DNA of 64,000 bases from CAWIHA01 sp963835855 (GCA_963835855.1 CAWIHA010000021.1:1-64000), one strand, 5' to 3'; positions 16,772 through 26,522 are shown, counted from the stretch's first letter. The notes: a model not told the origin generated them from the letters alone. Program-made: numbers and translations.

Positions 16772-17788
16772 TTATCGCAGCCACTCGTCCAGGTGTTCCC
16801 GGACGAAGGCGTCGTCGTTTAAGTGCGGATACGCCGCGTAAACGCGGTCGATCTCCTCCATTTGCCCGGGCGAAAGATCCTCGGCCGGGTCGAGACACCA
16901 ACGGCCCTCCATCAGTCCCTGCCGCCGCAGCACTTCGTGGATTCCAGGGATACAACCGCGGAAGCCGTGTTGCGGGTCGAACAGCGCTGCGTTCGAATCG
17001 GTGATCTCAGCCGCGGCCATGAGCAACTCCGCCGGAAGGCGTTCGGCCCGGCAGCGCAGAATATCGAGCAGCTCGACGGCCTTGCGTGTCCATACCGCCC
17101 AGTGGCCGAGCAGCCCGCCTGCCATGCGCACGCGCCGCTCGCCAAACCGGTACTCGGTCGCAAGGTCAATCACGATGTGATCATCGTTCCCCGTATAGAG
17201 CGCGATCTCATCGGCGCGGCCGGAATCGGCAACCGCGCGCACGGTGTCGAGCGTTTGATAGCGATCAAACGGAGCGATTTTGATCGCAACCACGTTTTCG
17301 ATCCCGGCGAACCCGCGCCAGAATTCATACGGCAGGATGCGCCCGCCGGCTGCCGGCTGCAGGTAGAATCCGAAGAGCGGAATGATGCCGGCGATGGCGC
17401 GCGCATGTTCGAGCAGTTGCTCCGTCGAGGCTTCGCTGAGCGCGCCGAGGCTCAGCAAGCCGGCGTCGTAGCCGTGCCACGCCGCCAGTTCCGCCTCCTT
17501 CACGGCTTGTGCGGTGGGGCCGCAGACGCCCGCCACCTTGACGAGGTCCGATCCGCGAAGCTCATCCGCCGCGAACGCGAGCACCGGCTCGAGCAGCCCG
17601 AACTTCGGATCGCGAATGGCGAATTGCGTCGTATGCACGCCGATCGCCACGCCGCCCGCACCGGCAGCTTTGTAATAACGCGTCAGCGCGCGCTGGCGGC
17701 GCTCGTCGAGCTTGCGCGCGGCCGTCAGCGCCAGCGGATGCGCCGGAATCACCAGACCTCTCAGCAGTTTCTCGCGCAGCGGTTTCAA
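16772..17788 (-). CDS. Dihydrodipicolinate synthase/N-acetylneuraminate lyase family aldolase
   Basis: A class I aldolase-fold protein. I place the start at the TTG at 17788, because it overlaps the preceding stop as TTGA, in line with the 4-nt overlaps of this operon; the product is then 338 aa. The Schiff-base Lys is in VVAIKIAPF and the catalytic Tyr region reads FGFYLQPAAGG instead of the YNxP of true DapA. The missing NxP and the insert near GGRILPYEFWRGFAG argue against lysine synthesis. A 2-keto-acid aldolase in sugar-acid breakdown is more likely, helped by the neighbouring epimerase. No transport gene is adjacent to give the substrate. Confidence 0.75.
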   Translation of the reverse strand: MKPLREKLLRGLVIPAHPLALTAARKLDERRQRALTRYYKAAGAGGVAIGVHTTQFAIRDPKFGLLEPVLAFAADELRGSDLVKVAGVCGPTAQAVKEAELAAWHGYDAGLLSLGALSEASTEQLLEHARAIAGIIPLFGFYLQPAAGGRILPYEFWRGFAGIENVVAIKIAPFDRYQTLDTVRAVADSGRADEIALYTGNDDHIVIDLATEYRFGERRVRMAGGLLGHWAVWTRKAVELLDILRCRAERLPAELLMAAAEITDSNAALFDPQHGFRGCIPGIHEVLRRQGLMEGRWCLDPAEDLSPGQMEEIDRVYAAYPHLNDDAFVREHLDEWLR

Positions 17789-18807
17789 AACTGTCCGTCC
17801 CTCACTTCGAAGTGCGTTGGCTTGTCCCAGACCGGACCGCCGCGCCCGATCCAAGCCGCCTCCCATTCGATCATCTGGTCCGCCGTGACCTCGGGGCGCC
17901 CGAAGATCCCGTGACAGCGCGACGCATCGCTCAGCAGCGCGGTCGGCGGCTCGGCGCCCTCGAAAATGGGATCTCGCCCGAAGCGCTTGCCGAAGCGCTC
18001 AGCGATCGCGCGCACCCGGAGCGTTTCCGGGCCGGTCAGGTTCAGCACCGCCGGCGGAGAATCGCACAACGCGAAGGAGCGCAGGCACACCGAGTTCGCG
18101 GCGCCCTGCCAGATCACGTTGACCGCGCCCATTGCGAGATTCACCGGCCGCCCCTCGAACACGCGCCGGCCGATATCGAGCAGCACGCCGTATCGCAAGT
18201 CGATCGCGTAGTTCAGCCGCAGCAGCGTCACCGGCGTGCCGTATCGGCGGGAAAAATACTCGAACATGCGCTCGCGCCCAAGCACGGATTGCGCGTATTC
18301 CCCGATGGGCGCGGATGGCGTGGCTTCGCTGGCGCCGGAGCCCGTGGCCGGTGTGAGCGGATACACGTTTCCGCTCGAAAACGCAACGATTTTCGAGGCG
18401 CGGTAACGCTCGGCCACTCTGCCCGGCAAATAGGCGTTCATCGCCCAGGTGAGCCACTCTTCAACCGTGGTTCCGAATTTCCGCGCCGCCATGAAGACGA
18501 CGTTTTCCGCTTCAGGCAAATTCGCAAGCTGGCCGGGCTCGAGCAGGTCGGCGGCGATGGTTTCTATGCCCCGCCGCTCTAGCTCCTCGCGCACCTGTGG
18601 ATTCGAAAACCGCGCTACGCCGATGACGCGCTTCCTGAGGCCGGCCGCATCGATGGCGCGCCGCGCACGCCGGGCCAGACTCGGTCCCATCTTGCCGCCC
18701 GCGCCCAGAATCAGCAGGTCGCCGCTCAGCGCGCGCATGGCTTCGATGTCGCGCGCGCCCGGCCGCGAGAGAAGGTCTTCAAGCTGCTCTTCTGAGGCCG
18801 GGATCAC
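17785..18807 (-). CDS. NAD-dependent epimerase/dehydratase family protein
   Basis: An extended short-chain dehydrogenase. The nucleotide-binding motif is LLILGAGGKMGPSLARRARRA and the active-site order is Ser (VAFSSGNVYP) followed by Y-x-x-S-x-L-G-R (GEYAQSVLGRERM), in which the usual YxxxK Lys is replaced by Arg. That substitution weakens any claim for classical dehydrogenase chemistry. The GTG at 18807 overlaps the adenosine-kinase stop as GTGA and gives 340 aa. With the aldolase downstream it may convert a sugar or sugar acid. The substrate is unknown. Confidence 0.75.
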   Translation of the reverse strand: MIPASEEQLEDLLSRPGARDIEAMRALSGDLLILGAGGKMGPSLARRARRAIDAAGLRKRVIGVARFSNPQVREELERRGIETIAADLLEPGQLANLPEAENVVFMAARKFGTTVEEWLTWAMNAYLPGRVAERYRASKIVAFSSGNVYPLTPATGSGASEATPSAPIGEYAQSVLGRERMFEYFSRRYGTPVTLLRLNYAIDLRYGVLLDIGRRVFEGRPVNLAMGAVNVIWQGAANSVCLRSFALCDSPPAVLNLTGPETLRVRAIAERFGKRFGRDPIFEGAEPPTALLSDASRCHGIFGRPEVTADQMIEWEAAWIGRGGPVWDKPTHFEVRDGQF

Positions 18808-19286
18808 CGCTTGTAGCCGATTTTGCGCAACAGATCGTGCCGCCACTTCAAGTCCTGTTCGGTCTCGACGCCTTTGGGCGGCGCGCCGTCGATCACGCCC
18901 AGGACGCCGCGTCCCTGTTCCGTCTCAGCCACGATCGCTTCAACCGGATTGGCGGTCGCGCAGAAGATCGAGCAGACCTCCGGCGCGTCCTTGATGCGGC
19001 CGAGCACGTTGATGGGGAAGCCTTCGCGAAGAACGATCACAAAGATGTGGCCCGCGCCCAGAGCGGTGGCATTGCGGGCCGCCACTTGCCGCAGCGCCTC
19101 GTCGTTGCCATCGACGCGCGTGAGGCACGCGCCCGAAGCCTCGTTGAACGCGATGCCGAACTTAGCTTGCGGCACCGTGTTGACGATCGCTTCGTATAGG
19201 TCTTCCACGGTCTTGATGAAGTGTGTCTGCCCGAGGATCAGATTCGCGCCTTCGGGCACTTCGAGCCGGATCGTTTTGAGTTCCAT
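18804..19286 (-). CDS. Adenosine-specific kinase family protein (DUF355)
   Basis: A 160-aa protein beginning MELKTIRLEVPEGANLILGQTHFIKTVEDLYEAIV and containing FGIAFNEASGACLTRVDGND, AARNATALGAGHIFVIVL and FPINVLGRIKDAPEVCSIFCATANP. These are the signatures of the DUF355 family, first crystallised from archaea and described as adenosine-specific kinase. Biochemical support across bacteria is thin, so treat the name as a family label. It is the first gene of the operon; its stop overlaps the epimerase start by 4 nt. No link between adenosine and the downstream sugar enzymes is obvious. Confidence 0.85.
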   Translation of the reverse strand: MELKTIRLEVPEGANLILGQTHFIKTVEDLYEAIVNTVPQAKFGIAFNEASGACLTRVDGNDEALRQVAARNATALGAGHIFVIVLREGFPINVLGRIKDAPEVCSIFCATANPVEAIVAETEQGRGVLGVIDGAPPKGVETEQDLKWRHDLLRKIGYKR

Positions 19287-19549
19287 GGGTGAGTTTCTTC
19301 AGGATACTACGCGCGCGGCGCTCGGCTCTCACTAGAGAGGCGTGCCCGCGCAGCGAAGATCCTAATCCCATAGCCAGCTTATGGCAGGTGAAGATTGGGA
19401 CAGCATGGATCTGGGTGTTGTTGTCGAAGTACCTGGAACTCCGCGGACTTACGGCTGTACTCCCTGCAGCGCACCGTCGCCGGTGCCGATGGCTGGCATG
19501 GTAAGATGCTGTGAGGGAGGGGTGAGAAGCTGGAGTGTGAGCGAACCGC

Positions 19550-20425
19550 ATGTATAACGCGTTCTTCGGGTTTAAAGAGAGTCCTTTCAATTTAACTCCC
19601 GATCCAGCTTTCCTGTATCGCAGCCAGCAGCACGAAGAGGCCCTGGCGAACCTCATCTACGGCGTCCAGAGCCGCAAGGGCTTTGTCGTGCTGACCGGCG
19701 AGGTCGGCACCGGCAAGACCACCATGCTCGAATGCCTCCAGGACTTTCTGGCGGCCCAGCGCATCGATTTCGCCTTCCTGTTCAACTCCAGGCTGACGGT
19801 CGAGCAGTTCTTCGAGATGATCGCCTACGACCTGGACCTCCGCTGCGACAAGACTTCAAAGACGGAGGTGCTGACCGCGCTCAACCAGCTTCTGGTCGCC
19901 AACATGAATGAGGGCCGCACCACCGTGCTGATCCTCGACGAGGCGCACAACTTCGAAAACGACGTGCTTGAAGAGGTCCGGCTGCTGGGCAATCTCGAGA
20001 ACCGCCGCGGCAAGCTCCTTCAGATCGTGCTCGCGGGCCAGCCCGAGTTCGACCGCAAGCTGGACGCCCCGAACCTGCGCCAGTTGAAGCAGCGCATCGC
20101 GCTGCGCTGCATGTTGAAACCGTTCTGCGAAACCGAGACGCTTGAATACATTGCGACGCGCCTGGCCAAGGCCGGCGTGAGCGAACAGACAATCTTCCCG
20201 CCCGCTCTCCTGTCCGAAATCCATCTGCGCTCGCAGGGCATTCCGCGCTTGATTAACACGATCTGCGATAACCTGCTGCTCACCGCTTTCGCTATGGAGA
20301 GCAAGGTGACGACGCTCGAGATGCTCGACGAAGTCACTGGCGACATGCGTCTGGAATGGCCCGACCGCCCGGTAGCCGTTCCGCGCGCGCGCTTCGGCGG
20401 CGATATCCGGGAATCGGCGCGTTAA
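19550..20425 (+). CDS. ExeA/GspA-like AAA ATPase
   Basis: A 291-aa soluble ATPase. It opens MYNAFFGFKESPFNLTPDP, the known start of ExeA and Solibacter-type relatives. Walker A is TGEVGTGKTTM (about 49-59) and Walker B is VLILDEAHNF. The C-terminal peptidoglycan-binding and transmembrane parts of full-length ExeA are missing, so this is the short cytosolic type seen in acidobacterial genomes, where it is often linked to exopolysaccharide or type IV pilus genes. No such genes adjoin it here. RNase R follows 75 nt downstream on the same strand. Confidence 0.85.
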   Translation: MYNAFFGFKESPFNLTPDPAFLYRSQQHEEALANLIYGVQSRKGFVVLTGEVGTGKTTMLECLQDFLAAQRIDFAFLFNSRLTVEQFFEMIAYDLDLRCDKTSKTEVLTALNQLLVANMNEGRTTVLILDEAHNFENDVLEEVRLLGNLENRRGKLLQIVLAGQPEFDRKLDAPNLRQLKQRIALRCMLKPFCETETLEYIATRLAKAGVSEQTIFPPALLSEIHLRSQGIPRLINTICDNLLLTAFAMESKVTTLEMLDEVTGDMRLEWPDRPVAVPRARFGGDIRESAR

Positions 20426-20500
20426 GCGGCTTCCAAGAGGCCAAGTCGTGGCGCCGCGCCGGCTGGCCCACTCCGCTCCTCCCTGTGTTGTAGTTATTAC

Positions 20501-22819
20501 ATGAGCGCTGAGGTTGCGCTATCGGACACCGCTATCTTGGACCGCATGTCGCGATTGCCGCATGCGCGCGGGACATTCAAGCAACTCGTTCGTGAACTGG
20601 GCGCGCGGGGCCGCGCCCGCACCGAGCTCGAGTTGGCGCTGGCCCGCCTGACCGCAGCGGGCGAGCTCGTCGAGCTGCGCTCCGGCCAGTACGCCGCGAC
20701 CAGCCAAAGCCGGGAATTCGCGGCCGGCCGCTTGCACATGCATCGCGACGGCTACGGCTTTCTCATCCCGGACCAGCCGCGGGACGATATCCGCGGCGAC
20801 ATCTTCATCCCTCCCGAAGCGGCGGAAAAGGCGATGCACGGCGACCGCATTCTGGTGCGCATCGGCCGCATCGACTCCGATGGGCGCGCCAGCGGCGATA
20901 TCGTCAAAGTCCTCCGCCGGGCGCATCCCACCATGGTGGGCGAGTTCCGCGTGCGGCCGAACGGAAACTTCGTCGTGCCGCATGACGACCGCATCCAACA
21001 GTGGATCGGGATCGCGCCGGGTCTGGAAACGCCGTCGTCGGCGCCGGTGGACCGGGTCGGCGTGCGCCCGCCGGAGATTTCAGACATCGCTGATATGGAC
21101 GGCATGATCGTCAACGTCGAGGTGCTCGAGTTTCCGCCGGGCCGCGGCCAGTTGGCCGGCCGCGTCGTCGAGATCCTGGGCTACCCCGGCGATTTCGGCG
21201 TCGATGTCGAGATCGTCATCCGCAAGCACCATTTGCCGCATCGCTTTCCACCGGAAGTGCTCGAGCAGGCCCAGGACTATTCGGCCGCCATCCGCGCAGA
21301 TGAGCTGGCCGGGCGCACCGATTTCCGCGGCATGGACGTGGTGACCATCGACGGGGAGACGGCGCGCGATTTCGATGACGCGGTCTGGGTCGATCGGGCG
21401 CCGAACGGCAATTACCTGCTGCACGTTCATATCGCCGATGTGAGCCATTACGTCCGCCCAGGCACGCCCATCGACGCCGAAGCCCGTCTTCGGGGCACCA
21501 GCGCCTATTTTCCGGACCGGGCGATTCCGATGCTGCCGCTCGAGCTTTCCACCGAGCTATGCTCGTTGAATCCGCGCCAGGACCGGCTCGTGCTTTCCGT
21601 CTTGCTCGAGATCGATCACAGCGGCGATGTGGTTTCCCAGGAGTTCGTGCGCGGAGTCATTCGCAGCATCGAGCGCATGACGTATACCAATGTGCACCTG
21701 CTGCTGGAAGGCGATCCCGGGCAACGCGAGCGTTACGCGAGCCTCGTCCGGCGCTTCGAGCTGATGCGCGAGCTGGCGCTCATTCTGAACCGCAAGCGCG
21801 TCCGGCGAGGCTCGATCGATTTCGATCTGCCGGAGCCGCTCATCGAATTCGACCAATGGGGCGAGATGGCCGGTATCCAGCGCGCGCCACGCAACATCGC
21901 GCACCGCATCATTGAGGAGTTCATGCTGGCGGCGAATGAAGTGGTTGCGTCGCATCTGGAGCGGAGCGGCAACCCTTCCCTCTTCCGCATCCATGAGCCG
22001 CCCGACCCCAAACGCGTGATGGATTTCGAGGAGGTGGCTGCGCACTTCGGCTACTCGCTCGGCGTTGGTGCCATCCCCGTGAAGCGCTTCCCGGTGGTCG
22101 ATCGTAGGCGTGACGGGAGCAAGGTCCGGCGCGACATCGTGGTTGCCACATCGAGCCTGCCGGTTTCCTCGCGCAACTACCAGCTACTGGTGAACAGGAT
22201 CGCAGGAAAGCCGGAGGAGCGCATCCTAAGCTACCTGATGCTGCGTTCACTCAAGCAAGCGCGCTACAGCGCTGAAAACCTGGGCCATTTCGCGCTCGCG
22301 GCCGGGAGCTACACACATTTCACCTCGCCCATCCGCCGCTATCCGGACCTCGTCGTGCACCGCATCCTGTCTTCGATGCTGGATCGCCAGGGCAACAACC
22401 GGTCTGGGCGGGGGTTCACCGGGGAAGAACTACGCGCGATCGCCTCCGAATGTTCCGAGTCCGAGCGCCGCGCCGCGGATGCCGAGCGCGAACTGGTCGA
22501 ATGGAAAAAAGTGAAATACATGACCGAGCGTGTAGGCGAGGAATTCAAAGCGTTGATCATCAGCACCACTCGCTTCGGTTTTTTTGTGGAGCTGGAGGAG
22601 TTGTTCATCGAGGGCTTGGTGCCCATCGAGACGCTGCCCGGCGAGCGCTTTACGTATCGGGAGAACACGCGGAAGATCGTTGGGGACCGGACGCGGCGGG
22701 AGTTCGCGATCGGTGATGAGATCTCAGTGCGCCTCGACCGCGTGGAAGCGGTGGAGCGGAAGCTGCAATTTGCGCTGGCGGAGCCGGAGCCGCCGCGCGC
22801 ACGCAAGCGGCTCCGGTAG
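20501..22819 (+). CDS. rnr: Ribonuclease R
   Basis: A processive 3' to 5' exoribonuclease for structured RNA. The 772-aa length fits. The N terminus carries a winged-helix (LPHARGTFKQLVRELGARGRAR) and two cold-shock-type OB folds. The RNB catalytic block contains IDGETARDFDDAV with the metal-binding Asp cluster (about 280-295). The C-terminal S1 domain (about 670-760) is followed by a short basic tail (RARKRLR). The ATG at 20501 has no strong Shine-Dalgarno. This is a complete gene without internal oddities. Confidence 0.96.
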   Translation: MSAEVALSDTAILDRMSRLPHARGTFKQLVRELGARGRARTELELALARLTAAGELVELRSGQYAATSQSREFAAGRLHMHRDGYGFLIPDQPRDDIRGDIFIPPEAAEKAMHGDRILVRIGRIDSDGRASGDIVKVLRRAHPTMVGEFRVRPNGNFVVPHDDRIQQWIGIAPGLETPSSAPVDRVGVRPPEISDIADMDGMIVNVEVLEFPPGRGQLAGRVVEILGYPGDFGVDVEIVIRKHHLPHRFPPEVLEQAQDYSAAIRADELAGRTDFRGMDVVTIDGETARDFDDAVWVDRAPNGNYLLHVHIADVSHYVRPGTPIDAEARLRGTSAYFPDRAIPMLPLELSTELCSLNPRQDRLVLSVLLEIDHSGDVVSQEFVRGVIRSIERMTYTNVHLLLEGDPGQRERYASLVRRFELMRELALILNRKRVRRGSIDFDLPEPLIEFDQWGEMAGIQRAPRNIAHRIIEEFMLAANEVVASHLERSGNPSLFRIHEPPDPKRVMDFEEVAAHFGYSLGVGAIPVKRFPVVDRRRDGSKVRRDIVVATSSLPVSSRNYQLLVNRIAGKPEERILSYLMLRSLKQARYSAENLGHFALAAGSYTHFTSPIRRYPDLVVHRILSSMLDRQGNNRSGRGFTGEELRAIASECSESERRAADAERELVEWKKVKYMTERVGEEFKALIISTTRFGFFVELEELFIEGLVPIETLPGERFTYRENTRKIVGDRTRREFAIGDEISVRLDRVEAVERKLQFALAEPEPPRARKRLR

Positions 22820-22890
22820 GAATGGCCGCCTACTGCGAAAGACTCCAGATTGTGGTGATCAACGTTCCCTTGGAGAGTGAGTCGCGGAAA

Positions 22891-22920
22891 CCGGGCCGCA
22901 GGCGCGTGCGAGCGGCCCGG
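22891..22920 (-). terminator. Stem-loop downstream of the chitinase-like gene
   Basis: A perfect 9-bp stem (CCGGGCCGC with GCGGCCCGG) with a 12-nt loop lies between the convergent rnr and chitinase-like genes. On the minus strand it is followed by only three T residues, so it is a weak intrinsic terminator at best. Confidence 0.5.
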
Positions 22921-22934
22921 CAAGAATTATATGC

Positions 22935-24265
22935 CTAGCGCGATCCGTGGTAGATCGTGTTGACCAACGTTCCGGTTGCGTCGTCGCCGCTGACTCCCAT
23001 ATCATTGAGCCGCCCAGGCCGCGGAATCGGCCATAGAGTACCTTCACAGCGATTGAAGTTGGGTCGTCGTAGGTCCAGAACTGCGACGCTTCTGTCTGCA
23101 CCCCTGGCCATACAACATTGACCGGGGTTGGGCTGTAGAGCCAAGGCGCCCCGCCAGTCACCAAGTCGCGGTGCAAAGTGAAGCCTTGCGCGTTGACGTA
23201 CGGCAGGAGCACGTTGTAAGGCATCGTGCTGACGCCGGCGCCGCTCTGGTAAAGACCCGGCTGGGCGGGCACGGGGCCGGCGGACACGTTATTCCACCCG
23301 GCGCCGTAGAAGGGCAGGCCCATGTTGAGCCGGTCCGGCGGAATGCCGGCGGCCAGGTAAGCGTGAACCGTGCTGTCAATCGTCAAGTTGTACAAGTAGT
23401 TCGACGAGTAGGCTGGGTCAGAGGAGTTGTTGAACAGCGGGGCCAGAAAATTCGTAGTGCTTTCCCAGTCCCCGTGGTAGTCGAATGTCAGCAGGTTGAT
23501 GAAGTCGACGTAGTGCCATAGATGCGCCAGGTCGAACGCTTCGTAGTAGTAGTGGCCCGCGGGAGTGTCAGCCGTCAAAAGGTAGTTCGACCCTTTTGGC
23601 AACGCGTTGAGCTGCTTGCGAAACTCCTGGAGCAGCGCCGTGTAGTTTGCTGTATCCGGGCATGGCACAGCCGGGTTGCTGCCGCAAGGGTATTCCCAGT
23701 CGATATCGATGCCGTCAAACAGCCCTGCGATGCTCACTGCGGGGTAGCCCCCTATGGGGTCGGCAGGGATATTGCCTTTGATAAACAGGTTGATACATGA
23801 AGCGACGAGCGCCTGGCGTGACGCCGGCGTGGCCGCGGCGGCCGGGAAATTGCTCGAACCGTTAGCGCCGCCGAGCGAGATCAGCACCTTGAGCTTCGGC
23901 AACAGCGTCTTGAGCTCTTGGAGTTGGCCGAAATTTCCCCGGACGGTCCCCCAGGCGTTGCCGCCTAGGTTGAATCCGAGCGGGCTTTCATAATCGGCCC
24001 ACGTATCGACGGTGTAGCACTGGCCGCTTGCGTTTACGCCGCCGAACGCATACAGCAAATGCGTCAGCTTGGCCGCTGAACCCTTCGTATACACGTCCTG
24101 CACGTGGAAATTGGCACCGTATATGGACCATTCGGTGAAATACGCCGCGATGCGCCCGCGATCGCGGTCTTCGTCCCGGTCATCAGCCCGGGCAGCGAAT
24201 GGGATCAGCGCAAGGCCGGCAGTGAGGCACGTTGCAAAGCAAAGTGTCCTGGAGATTCGAATCAT
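22935..24265 (-). CDS. GH18 chitinase-like secreted protein, with a 3' frameshift
   Basis: Secreted glycoside hydrolase family 18 enzyme. The start at 24265 has AGGAGG 11 nt upstream and a signal peptide (CFATCLTAGLALIPFAARA). The catalytic DxxDxDxE motif is in FDGIDIDWEYP; flanking SLGGANGSS and GLPFYGAGW also fit GH18. Near 23000 the frame changes: the good continuation SGDDATGTLVNTIYHGSR, ending at 22935, lies in another frame than the upstream part, which would need one extra base. The uninterrupted frame instead runs to 22859 with an unrelated tail. Either one base was lost from the assembly or the terminal strand is broken. Substrate (chitin or peptidoglycan) is inferred from family only. 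Confidence 0.8.
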
Positions 24266-24494
24266 CCTTTTTCCTCCTGTTTCATGCATCGGTGGGCTTG
24301 CTTCAGGCGGAACTCTGCGAACTCGCGACAGCGGCCCCTCCACTCGTCTGCCCCGCCTCTGGCCGGGGTGGCGAGCTCTGGATGCTGGGTCTATTCTACG
24401 CCTGTTTTAGGCCGGATGGCGCAGGCTTCAGTAACGGCGCAAGTTTGCGAAAATCGCTTGCGCACACCGCGATTTGGACGGTAGCATTAACGGC

Positions 24495-24647
24495 ATGGGG
24501 GAAAGCTATCTGCCCGTGGGATTGTGTTTCGTCGCGATGGGTTGCGGCCCGACCAAGTCCGCGCCGTCAAACAGCGTGGAGCGTGGAAGATACCTGGAGC
24601 CGGGGGATGCCCAGGCCATGATGGAGTATCTGAAATCGCTTCGCTGA
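24495..24647 (+). CDS. Possible 50-aa small ORF ahead of the TIGR03790 gene
   Basis: An ATG-to-TGA frame of 50 codons begins MGESYLPVGLCFVAMGCGPT, with a lipobox-like V-A-M-G-C, and ends EYLKSLR. It overlaps the 5' part of the next ORF in another frame. The frame of the TIGR03790 ORF there has no ATG and looks unlike its family, so the small frame could be the real one in this stretch. No Shine-Dalgarno is clear. Weak evidence; it may equally be chance. Confidence 0.3.
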   Translation: MGESYLPVGLCFVAMGCGPTKSAPSNSVERGRYLEPGDAQAMMEYLKSLR

Positions 24648-25846
24648 CTCGTTGCCAGTTCGTAGCCGTGCTCGTCGCGCTGGCGCTCGCCGCCCGTGCC
24701 GCGCCGCAGCTCCGTGAACGCTGGCTGCGCCAGTACGCCGCCTCTGGCGGCGCGCCAACCGAGCGGCATATCGCCTCTGGTGAACAGGCCCAGTCGCTGG
24801 AATCGGGAGACGGTCCCGCCGTAGAGACGGTTCTCGTCGTGGTCAACGAGTCCTCGGCCGTCTCACGCCGGATCGCGGACTACTATGCGCAGAAACGCCG
24901 GATTCCTGCGGCGAACATCTGTGCCATTAAGGTCACGGACGCTGAAACGATCGCGCGCAACGTCTACGACAACCAGATCGCCGCGCCGGTAGCGGCGTGC
25001 ATGAAATCGCGCCGGCTCGAGGAGATGGTCCTCTACATCGTGACCACGCTCGGGCTGCCGCTGCGCATCGTCGGATCTGCTGGCCAGGACGGCGAGCAGG
25101 CGGCGGTGGATTCCGAGCTGACCCTACTCTATCAGGACTTGCACGGCAGCAAGCATCCGCTGGCCGGCCCGCTCCGGAATCCGTTCTTCAGCCGCCGGAA
25201 CGAGCCGTTCCGGCATCCGCAATTCCCGATCTACCTGGTGTGCCGCCTGGCGGCGTATGATTTCGAGGAAGTCACAGGCATAATCGACCGCTCGCTCGCG
25301 GCGGTGAACCGTGGCAAGTTCGTCATTGATCTCGATTCGAGTGGGGACAGCCCGGGAAACAACTGGCTGTGGAACGCCGCCATGCTGCTGCCCAAGGATC
25401 GGGTGATTCTGGACGAATCGCCGCGCGTGCTCTACGACCAGCGGGATGTAATTGGCTACGCCGGGTGGGGCTCGAATGATAAGAATCGCACGCGGCGGTT
25501 CCTGGGTTTCCAGTGGCTACCGGGCGCCATCGCTACCGAGTACGTTTCGAGTGACGGCCGGACCTTCATGCGCCCGCCCGGCGATTGGAACATCACGACC
25601 TGGAAGGACCGCGAGCACTGGTTCGCCGGCTCGCCGCAGAGCCTCACGGCGGATTACATCCACGAGGGGGCGACCGGCGCCTCCGGCCACGTCTATGAGC
25701 CGTACCTGACCTTTACACCGCGCCCGGACTACCTGCTGCCCGCCTATTTCAGCGGGCGCAACCTGGCTGAAAGTTTTTATATTGCGATCCCGGCCCTGAG
25801 CTGGCAAAACATCGTAGTGGGAGATCCGCTCTGCAGATTGAAGTGA
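24524..25846 (+). CDS. TIGR03790 family protein
   Basis: A protein family of unknown function that is expanded in Acidobacteria. The signature is strong: VLVVVNESSAVSRRIADYYAQKRRIP, then LYIVTTLGLPLRIVG, DLDSSGDSPGNNWLWNAAMLL, VIGYAGWGSNDKNR and YEPYLTFTPRPDYLLPAYFSGRNLAESFYIA. The GTG at 24524 is the first start in the frame and gives 440 aa, but residues 1-50 are unlike the family and overlap a small ORF. A later start close to the hydrophobic VAVLVALALAARAAP segment, near 24660, would leave a short signal peptide. The signature part is secure; the start is not. The protein is probably exported. Confidence 0.8.
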   Translation: MFRRDGLRPDQVRAVKQRGAWKIPGAGGCPGHDGVSEIASLTRCQFVAVLVALALAARAAPQLRERWLRQYAASGGAPTERHIASGEQAQSLESGDGPAVETVLVVVNESSAVSRRIADYYAQKRRIPAANICAIKVTDAETIARNVYDNQIAAPVAACMKSRRLEEMVLYIVTTLGLPLRIVGSAGQDGEQAAVDSELTLLYQDLHGSKHPLAGPLRNPFFSRRNEPFRHPQFPIYLVCRLAAYDFEEVTGIIDRSLAAVNRGKFVIDLDSSGDSPGNNWLWNAAMLLPKDRVILDESPRVLYDQRDVIGYAGWGSNDKNRTRRFLGFQWLPGAIATEYVSSDGRTFMRPPGDWNITTWKDREHWFAGSPQSLTADYIHEGATGASGHVYEPYLTFTPRPDYLLPAYFSGRNLAESFYIAIPALSWQNIVVGDPLCRLK

Positions 25847-25860
25847 GGGCCGGGCCTTCG

Positions 25861-25885
25861 AGCGCAGCGGCTCGGCCGCTGCGCT
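25861..25885. terminator. Inverted repeat between convergent genes
   Basis: A perfect 10-bp stem (AGCGCAGCGG with CCGCTGCGCT) and a 5-nt loop lies between the TIGR03790 gene and the convergent Spy-like gene. It could end transcription in both directions, but no T-run follows on either side. Confidence 0.5.
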
Positions 25886-25903
25886 GCCCCGCAAGTTCTT
25901 GAC

Positions 25904-26413
25904 TTATGGGTTCGCCCCGTGCTGCCAGCGGCCCGCGCCCTGGCGCATGCCCATGCCGTGCCGCATTCCCGGCCCCATTTGCGCGTGCAGTTGGTCGAAT
26001 TTCGTCTGCTGGTCGGGCGTCAGCAGCGCCCGGAACTGGAATTCGGCGGTGGCGTGAATGACGGCCATCTGCGCCATAAGTGATCCTTGGGTGTTGGCCA
26101 GGCCCTGGATCTGCGCATTGAACTGTGTCTGGTCGCCGGACTGGGTGAGCGTCTGAATCGCCTGATGGCCCTGCTTCAACTGCGGCGCGAGCGCCTTCAC
26201 CTGCTGCGCAGCGTTGGCAAAAATCGCCTTGGCCTGGGTCTTCTGGGCGTCGGTCAAGTTGAGTTCGGCCGCCAGCCGGTCGAAGCGCTGGGCCATCCAC
26301 CCGGCGTGTTTTTGCGGCGTCGGGGTCGGCGTAGCTGTTTGCGCGAACAGCATCCCTGCCGTCAAGGCCATGCCGGCGGCGGCCGGCCAGATAAAATTGT
26401 GTTTGCTTATCAC
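25904..26413 (-). CDS. Spy/CpxP-type periplasmic LTxxQ protein
   Basis: A 169-aa exported protein. The GTG at 26413 follows GGAGG and gives a signal peptide (FIWPAAAGMALTAGMLFAQ). Two LTxxQ-type repeats characteristic of the Spy/CpxP fold are seen, LNLTDAQKTQAKAIF and LLTPDQQTKFDQL, and the C terminus is Met/His rich (GPGMRHGMGMRQGAGRW), which suggests metal binding. In enterobacteria CpxP damps the CpxA sensor and Spy is a chaperone. Here the gene diverges from a regulator and a CpxA-like kinase, so a feedback role is a fair inference. A longer frame upstream is antisense to the regulator and was discarded. Confidence 0.85.
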   Translation of the reverse strand: MISKHNFIWPAAAGMALTAGMLFAQTATPTPTPQKHAGWMAQRFDRLAAELNLTDAQKTQAKAIFANAAQQVKALAPQLKQGHQAIQTLTQSGDQTQFNAQIQGLANTQGSLMAQMAVIHATAEFQFRALLTPDQQTKFDQLHAQMGPGMRHGMGMRQGAGRWQHGANP

Positions 26414-26522
26414 CGTTACCTCCAAACTCAGATTAGGCGGCGTATGTAAACCTAAGATCAACGCTCTGTAAATAAGTGTAAGGAAAGACCATCGAAGGCT
26501 TCCGCCGTGGTAAATTCCAATC

